Notes under the pieces: generated by a model
Told to the model about the DNA's origin: nothing
What the model saw: the letters and a program-made list of their open reading frames with translations, nothing else
The model's database searches: none
Part shown: piece after piece, positions 14,042-19,067 of the stretch
Layout of the letters: every line of letters begins with the position of its first letter
Position numbering within the stretch: the first letter of the stretch is position 1
Translations under genes and position numbers: made by a program
Assembly (NCBI GenBank): GCA_913053915.1
Contig: CAJXGP010000004.1
Location: 1-19,067, forward strand
Direction: 5' to 3'
From: an uncultured Ignavibacteriales bacterium
Lineage (GTDB): Bacteria > Bacteroidota > Ignavibacteria > Ignavibacteriales > Ignavibacteriaceae
Length of the DNA stretch: 19,067 nucleotides

Positions 14042-17000
14042 ATTTAAAATTTCTTTCACGGATAATCGCAATTTTAATTATGTGTACACAAATATATTCT
14101 CAACAGATAACCATTCGAAGAATAGAAAATATGCCTAACATGCCTTCGCCGTATCTAATGAGAGATTGGAAGAAGGTGGCTGTGGGATATGATTCATTGG
14201 TGTTCAACCTTAATTTAACGGGTACATACCTTCCTTTAATTTGGATAAATAATAATTCAGTTAATTATCCGGGTGATTTACAATTCGGTTTACATACGGT
14301 AGTTGGAACTACTGTACCAACTTCAGCGGAAGCTATTAATAGTATTCCCGCAGTAATTGGCGCAACGCTGGCGGGAATTGATAAAAGCAATCAAAACGGA
14401 TACGATTGGGTTAAGATGAGTAAAGAATGGTTTAATAAAAAAAACGGACTCAATGTATACAAGAATCATCCTGATGATGAAAACAGCGATGATTTTTGGT
14501 ATGAAACAATGCCGAATATATTTTTTTATCAACTATACTACTTATATCCCGGTGTTAATATTTTCAAATCACAGTTCACTACAGTGGCAAACAGGTGGCT
14601 TGAAGTTGTAAAAAAAATGGGTGGCGGCACTACGCCCTGGCAAATTCCCAATATGAAATATCAAGGATGGGATTTTTCCACTATGAAACCCTTTGCCGAG
14701 CATGTTCATGATGAACCTGAAGCGGCGGGAGCTATTGCATGGTTGTTATATAATGCTTATAAACAAACCGGTAATTCTGAATATAGAATCGGAGCGGAAT
14801 TATCAATGGAATATTTGAATTCCTTAAATTCTAATCCGGCTTACGAAATTCAACTTCCTTATGGCGTTTATATAGCTGCTAAGATGAATGCAGAATTAGG
14901 TACAAATTATGATATTACCAAAATGCTGAAATGGTGCTTTAATACCGGAAATATTAGAAGTTGGGGTGTAATAAACGGTAAGTGGGGAGGTTACGATGTT
15001 GACGGTTTAATTGGCGAAGTAAACGGTAGTAATGACTATCCTTTTGCAATGAATACTTTCGAGCAAATCGGTGCGTTGGTACCGTTGGTTAGATACGACG
15101 AACGATTTGCACGAACAATAGGTAAGTGGGTGTTAAATGCTGCAAATGCCGCCAGGCTCTTTTATCCTGAATATCTTCCGACACGAAATCAAGATCGAGC
15201 CAGTAAGCTTTGGGCTGATCAATATGATCCCAATTCTTATATAGCTCATGAAGCTATGCATCAATATGATCCTTCAAATTTTAATATTTCTCCTTTTGCT
15301 TCCGGTGATGCAATTAATGGCGGCTGGGGGAAGACTAATTTAACTTTATACGGCTCATCCCACGTCGGAATCTTAGGTGGAATAATTGATACCACAAATG
15401 TTGAGGGAATATTGAAACTAGACGTTCTGAAAACAGATTATTACAGGGATAAAGCTTTTCCGACTTTTCTTTATTACAATCCTTACAGTGTAAAAAAAAA
15501 TGTTGTGCTCAATGTGGGTTCCGATTTGCATGATATTTATGATTTAGTTTCTAAAAAATTTATAAATACAGCCGTAACAGGGAACACTTTAATAGGTATC
15601 CCGGCAAACTCAGCCGTTCTTGCTGTCATTACTCCTTCAGGCGGGGCTTATTCATATATACAAGACAAATTTATGATTAACGGCGTTGTAGTAGATTTTC
15701 ATTCGGGGAAATTTTCAGGAAACTATCCGCCGAGAATCAAAAGTTTAACAGCGGAAAAAAACAAAGTAATAATTGGAGATACAATAAGTATTTATTCCAC
15801 AGCCGTTGATCCGGATGAAGATTCTTTATCTTACAATTGGTATGCTACGAGCGGAGTCTTTATTGAAAAAGGAGCAATAGCAAAATGGATAGCCCCAAAA
15901 TTTGAAGGTAAAGCAATTATTACAAATATTGTAAGCGACGGGCATAACAATCAAACCTCGGCTAATGATACTATTTCTGTTGTGAAATCAATAAATCAAA
16001 TCCCGTTCATACAAAGCATTAGAGCCAATCCGCTTAAAATGGGATTGGATTCAACTACCGAATTAACTTGTTTTGCTAAAGATCTTGACGGTGATTCACT
16101 CAAATATACATGGAAGGCTAAAAATGGCATAATCACCGGTAATGGTGCTTCCGTGCAATGGGCTGCTCCAGATGTAGCCGGAAATTATTTTATTAAATGT
16201 ACAGTGAACGACGGACACGGTGGTGTTGTCTCCGACAGTATAGGTGTTGAAGTCCGTGATTTTTCTCATCAACAAACCGGTCAATTGGCAGCATATTATC
16301 CGTTTAATGGAAATGCCGATGATTTTAGCGGTTTTCATAATAATGGAATTGTTCATAATGTAACTTTGACGGCGGATAGGTTTAATAATCCTAACAGTGC
16401 TTATTATTTTAATGGTGTAAATAGTTTTATCGAAGTGCCGAGTGATTCCAATTTGAATTTTCAAAAATCAATAACAATTAATTTTTGGATTAAAATTGAC
16501 AACTTTCCTGCTAGAGAAGAATATGTGATTTCACATGGCAGTTACGAAAACAGATGGAAAATATCGATCCTTACCGATAAATATTTAAGGTGGACAATTC
16601 ATACATCCGATACAAAAAATAATGGAATTATTGATCTGGATTCGGAAACTAAACTTAAGCGAAATACATGGTACAACATTTCGGTTCTTTACGATGGTGT
16701 GGATTGCGAAATATATTTAAATGGTAACCTGGACTCCTTTTCACCCTGGTCGGGCAGTATTTTGAAAACATCTATTCCTTTAACCATCGGACAAATGCTG
16801 CCTAACAATAATAATTATAATTTTAACGGTATATTGGATGATATAAGAATTTATAATTATGCTCTACCGTTTCAAAAAATAAAAGAGCTTTATGATTTCA
16901 AAACCGGTTTGAAAAATGAACAAGAACCAATTTTCCCTTATAAAGATGTGCTTGAGCAAAACTTCCCCAATCCATTTAATCCTTCAACTAAGATATCGTT

Positions 17001-17202
17001 TTGGTTAAAAAATTCTTCATTCGTTACTCTAGTTATTTATAATTTGTTAGGTCAAAAAATTACTACTTTAATAAATAAATATTTAACTACCGGTAAACAT
17101 TCGATTAATTGGGATGCAGATGGGCTGTCAAGCGGAATTTACTTTTCTATCTTAAAAACGAAAAGTTATACATTAATCCGGAAAATGGTACTTTTAAGAT
17201 AA
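14038..17202 (+). CDS. Large T9SS-exported modular protein: alpha/alpha-barrel-like domain, two Ig-like domains, LamG, sorting domain
   Basis: The protein has 1054 residues, ATG at 14038. Residues 1-23 are a signal peptide ending Y-S-Q-Q. Residues about 30-555 form one large domain, helix-rich in the middle (Y-E-T-M-P-N-I-F-F-Y-Q-L-Y-Y-L-Y-P; H-V-H-D-E-P-E-A-A-G-A-I-A-W at about 223-236; M-N-T-F-E-Q-I-G-A) with a beta-rich tail. That suits a six-hairpin glycoside hydrolase or lyase, but I recognise no named family. Two Ig-like/PKD-type domains follow at about 563-650 and 655-745; both carry a V/A-x-D-x-D-x-D-S-L-x-Y loop and a D-G-H block. A LamG/concanavalin-like domain spans about 749-945 (A-A-Y-Y-P-F-N-G-N-A-D-D to L-D-D-I-R-I-Y-N). 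The C-terminus, about 972-1054, is a clear T9SS type A sorting domain (N-F-P-N-P-F-N-P-S-T). The protein should be displayed on, or released from, the cell surface, plausibly acting on the polymeric substrate. The activity is inferred. Confidence 0.85.
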   Translation: MNLKFLSRIIAILIMCTQIYSQQITIRRIENMPNMPSPYLMRDWKKVAVGYDSLVFNLNLTGTYLPLIWINNNSVNYPGDLQFGLHTVVGTTVPTSAEAINSIPAVIGATLAGIDKSNQNGYDWVKMSKEWFNKKNGLNVYKNHPDDENSDDFWYETMPNIFFYQLYYLYPGVNIFKSQFTTVANRWLEVVKKMGGGTTPWQIPNMKYQGWDFSTMKPFAEHVHDEPEAAGAIAWLLYNAYKQTGNSEYRIGAELSMEYLNSLNSNPAYEIQLPYGVYIAAKMNAELGTNYDITKMLKWCFNTGNIRSWGVINGKWGGYDVDGLIGEVNGSNDYPFAMNTFEQIGALVPLVRYDERFARTIGKWVLNAANAARLFYPEYLPTRNQDRASKLWADQYDPNSYIAHEAMHQYDPSNFNISPFASGDAINGGWGKTNLTLYGSSHVGILGGIIDTTNVEGILKLDVLKTDYYRDKAFPTFLYYNPYSVKKNVVLNVGSDLHDIYDLVSKKFINTAVTGNTLIGIPANSAVLAVITPSGGAYSYIQDKFMINGVVVDFHSGKFSGNYPPRIKSLTAEKNKVIIGDTISIYSTAVDPDEDSLSYNWYATSGVFIEKGAIAKWIAPKFEGKAIITNIVSDGHNNQTSANDTISVVKSINQIPFIQSIRANPLKMGLDSTTELTCFAKDLDGDSLKYTWKAKNGIITGNGASVQWAAPDVAGNYFIKCTVNDGHGGVVSDSIGVEVRDFSHQQTGQLAAYYPFNGNADDFSGFHNNGIVHNVTLTADRFNNPNSAYYFNGVNSFIEVPSDSNLNFQKSITINFWIKIDNFPAREEYVISHGSYENRWKISILTDKYLRWTIHTSDTKNNGIIDLDSETKLKRNTWYNISVLYDGVDCEIYLNGNLDSFSPWSGSILKTSIPLTIGQMLPNNNNYNFNGILDDIRIYNYALPFQKIKELYDFKTGLKNEQEPIFPYKDVLEQNFPNPFNPSTKISFWLKNSSFVTLVIYNLLGQKITTLINKYLTTGKHSINWDADGLSSGIYFSILKTKSYTLIRKMVLLR

Positions 17203-17217
17203 AAGGACGAAAAAATT

Positions 17218-19067
17218 ATGAAATATTATTTACATGATAATTGGAAGTGTAGAATTGATAGAGATTCCTATTCTAACTTGACAAATAAGGAAATAATGAA
17301 ATCTACTCAGTTAATAGAGGCTTATGTACCCGGTACAATTCATACCGACTTGCTTGAGGCGAAAATAATTCCCGATCCTTTTTATGCCGATAATGAACTA
17401 AAATTGAAATGGATAAATGAATCGGATTGGATATATCAAACGACATTCGACTTCCCAAATGATTTTAACAAAGACAATCCTGTTTATCTCCATTTTGATG
17501 GACTTGATACAATTGCCGAAATTCATTTGAATGATAAACCGATAGCCAAAACGGATAATATGTTTATTCAATATGAATTTGATATTACCGGTATGCTCAA
17601 TAAAAAGAAAAACAAATTGGAAATTAAATTTATTTCAGCCTTAAAATATGGGCGTTTACTTAAAGAAAAATATGGACATTTACCGGCGGCTTTAAATCCG
17701 GAGAGGGTGTATATAAGAAAAGCTCAATATTCATTTGGATGGGATTGGGGTCCATCATTTATCACCTGTGGAATATATCGTTCCGTATATCTTTTACAAA
17801 AACCTAAAATAAATATAACTAATCTGAATTTCAGCACTATTTCAATTACGAATAACAAAGCGGTAGTAAAAATCAAGGCTGAAATTCAAAATCATGAAAA
17901 GTCGGCATGCCTAATAAAAATTAAAATGAAAGGTGATTCAAAGCAATATGAAAAGTCGATAAATAATTCGGACTCATGTTGGATTAATACGGAGATGGAA
18001 ATTGATGACCCAAAACTTTGGTATCCCAATAATTACGGTGAGCAAAATCTGTACGAATTAAGCGTTCAGGCAATAGCCGGCGGGGAAAATCAAACCGGTA
18101 TTGTTAAAAGAAAGGTAGGAATACGGACATTAAGTTTAATTTTAGAGAACCATGGGAAACCTTCTTTTCATTTCGTTGTAAATGGGAAACCGATTTTTAT
18201 TAAAGGGGCAAATTGGATCCCGGCTGATTCATTCCTACCGAGAGTTTCGAACGAGAAATATTTGCAACTTTTAAAAGCTGCGAAAAATGCCGACATGAAC
18301 ATGATTCGTGTTTGGGGAGGTGGGGTTTATGAGAATGATATATTTTATGAAATTTGTGATGAATTAGGATTATTAGTCTGGCAAGATTTTATGTTTGCAT
18401 GCGCATCGTACCCTGAAAATGATGACTTTATTAAAAATGTGATCGAAGAAATAAAACAAAATGTGTATCGATTGCAAACTCATCCATCTATTGCAATTTG
18501 GTGCGGCAATAACGAAAATGAATGGTCATGGTATATGGATAATAAAACCGATTATAAAGAAATGCCCGGATATAAAATTTACCATAAAATAATCCCTTCG
18601 ATTTTACGTGAAACAGACCCCGGGAGAGCTTATTGGGAATCAAGTCCTTTTGGAAATGAAGTAGACCCGAATTCAGAATTAAGCGGAAACATTCATCAAT
18701 GGCAAATCTGGAGCGACTGGATGGATTATACAACAGTGAAAAATGATAATAGTTTGTTCGTTACCGAGTTTGGATTTCAAAGTCCGGCAAATTATAATAC
18801 TTTTGCAAATGTATTACCAAAAGACGAACTTTATTCTCAAAGCCGTATTTTTGAATTTCATAATAAACAAGAAGAAGGACCGGAAAGATTATTCAAATTT
18901 CTTTCTGCTCATTTGCCGGTAAAAACAGAGTTGAGGGATTTCATCTACCTTACACAGTTGAATCAAGGGCTGGCTTTGAAATATTCTTTGGAGCATTGGC
19001 AATCGAGATTTCCGAAAACTACCGGAGCAATTATTTGGCAATTAAATGATTGTTGGCCTGTTTCAAG
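17218..19067 (+). CDS. GH2 beta-mannosidase (3' end outside window)
   Basis: ATG at 17218 has AAGGA 10 bases upstream. The frame stays open to the window edge, giving about 616 residues of an expected 800-850. The N-terminus has no signal peptide, so the enzyme is likely cytoplasmic. The GH2 domain order is seen: a jelly-roll sugar-binding domain (V-P-G-T-I-H-T-D-L-L at about 37-46, L-H-F-D-G-L-D-T-I-A-E, F-G-W-D-W-G-P at about 178-184), an Ig-like domain (about 195-310), then the TIM barrel (F-I-K-G-A-N-W-I-P-A-D, M-I-R-V-W-G-G-G-V-Y-E). The acid/base is Glu433 in G-N-N-E-N-E-W and the nucleophile is Glu517 in V-T-E-F-G-F-Q. W-D-W-G-P and the G-N-N-E-N form point to beta-mannosidase rather than beta-galactosidase. 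It removes terminal beta-mannose from imported oligosaccharides, complementing the phosphorolytic GH130 route. It follows the preceding gene by 15 bases. Confidence 0.95.
   Translation, partial: MKYYLHDNWKCRIDRDSYSNLTNKEIMKSTQLIEAYVPGTIHTDLLEAKIIPDPFYADNELKLKWINESDWIYQTTFDFPNDFNKDNPVYLHFDGLDTIAEIHLNDKPIAKTDNMFIQYEFDITGMLNKKKNKLEIKFISALKYGRLLKEKYGHLPAALNPERVYIRKAQYSFGWDWGPSFITCGIYRSVYLLQKPKINITNLNFSTISITNNKAVVKIKAEIQNHEKSACLIKIKMKGDSKQYEKSINNSDSCWINTEMEIDDPKLWYPNNYGEQNLYELSVQAIAGGENQTGIVKRKVGIRTLSLILENHGKPSFHFVVNGKPIFIKGANWIPADSFLPRVSNEKYLQLLKAAKNADMNMIRVWGGGVYENDIFYEICDELGLLVWQDFMFACASYPENDDFIKNVIEEIKQNVYRLQTHPSIAIWCGNNENEWSWYMDNKTDYKEMPGYKIYHKIIPSILRETDPGRAYWESSPFGNEVDPNSELSGNIHQWQIWSDWMDYTTVKNDNSLFVTEFGFQSPANYNTFANVLPKDELYSQSRIFEFHNKQEEGPERLFKFLSAHLPVKTELRDFIYLTQLNQGLALKYSLEHWQSRFPKTTGAIIWQLNDCWPVS

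Noticed and set aside
16096..16464. Minus-strand open frame of 122 residues
   Set aside because: It lies wholly inside the well-supported modular protein (Ig-like/LamG region), shows no recognisable motif and has an Ile-rich shadow composition. The same holds for the other minus-strand frames at 1918-2323, 2764-3255, 3997-4203, 4366-4584 and 18488-18733.
1..19067. tRNA, rRNA, CRISPR array, insertion sequence or transposase
   Set aside because: I looked for cloverleaf-type arms, spaced direct repeats and transposase-like proteins and found none; the window is nearly filled by carbohydrate-use genes on one strand.

Overview
The window looks like a piece of an AT-rich genome from the Bacteroidota/Ignavibacteriota side of the FCB superphylum. 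Two secreted proteins end in type IX secretion (T9SS) sorting domains, one with the N-F-P-N-P-F-N-P-S-T signature that is especially common in Ignavibacteria. A PorV/PorQ-type outer-membrane protein and a TonB-dependent receptor are also present. The assignment to Ignavibacteria-like bacteria is inferred from these features, not demonstrated. Every supported gene lies on the + strand and most gaps are under 60 bases, so the window reads as one long carbohydrate-use locus.

Layout. (1) 2-5419, outer surface: the C-terminal part of a TonB-dependent receptor, a very large T9SS-exported protein with Ca-binding-like and Fn3-like segments, and a PorV-like barrel. (2) 5450-7006: an exported parvulin/SurA-like foldase. 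(3) 7030-10085, inner membrane: a family-1 sugar-binding lipoprotein and two MalF/MalG-type ABC permeases. The first permease has no ATG/GTG/TTG start before its first membrane segment. The second is split into three reading frames. (4) 10104-12497: two GH130 glycoside phosphorylases/hydrolases of different subtypes. (5) 12498-12641: a gap with a 22-bp near-perfect inverted repeat. (6) 12642-17202: two exported proteins with alpha/alpha-barrel-like sequence and no function I can name, the second carrying Ig-like, LamG and T9SS modules. (7) 17218 to the end: a GH2 beta-mannosidase, cut by the window edge.

Working model (inference). A beta-mannoside-containing glycan is bound and cut at the cell surface by the T9SS-exported proteins. 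Oligosaccharides enter through the TonB receptor and are captured by the lipoprotein. They cross the inner membrane through the ABC permeases and are split in the cytoplasm by GH130 phosphorylases (giving mannose-1-phosphate) and by the GH2 beta-mannosidase. No SusD, no ABC ATPase, no endo-mannanase and no regulator is visible here. The ATPase is probably shared and encoded elsewhere. The most interesting points are the SusD-less surface module coupled to an ABC importer, the two unassigned exported alpha/alpha-barrel proteins, the inverted repeat before them, and the irregularities in both permease genes.
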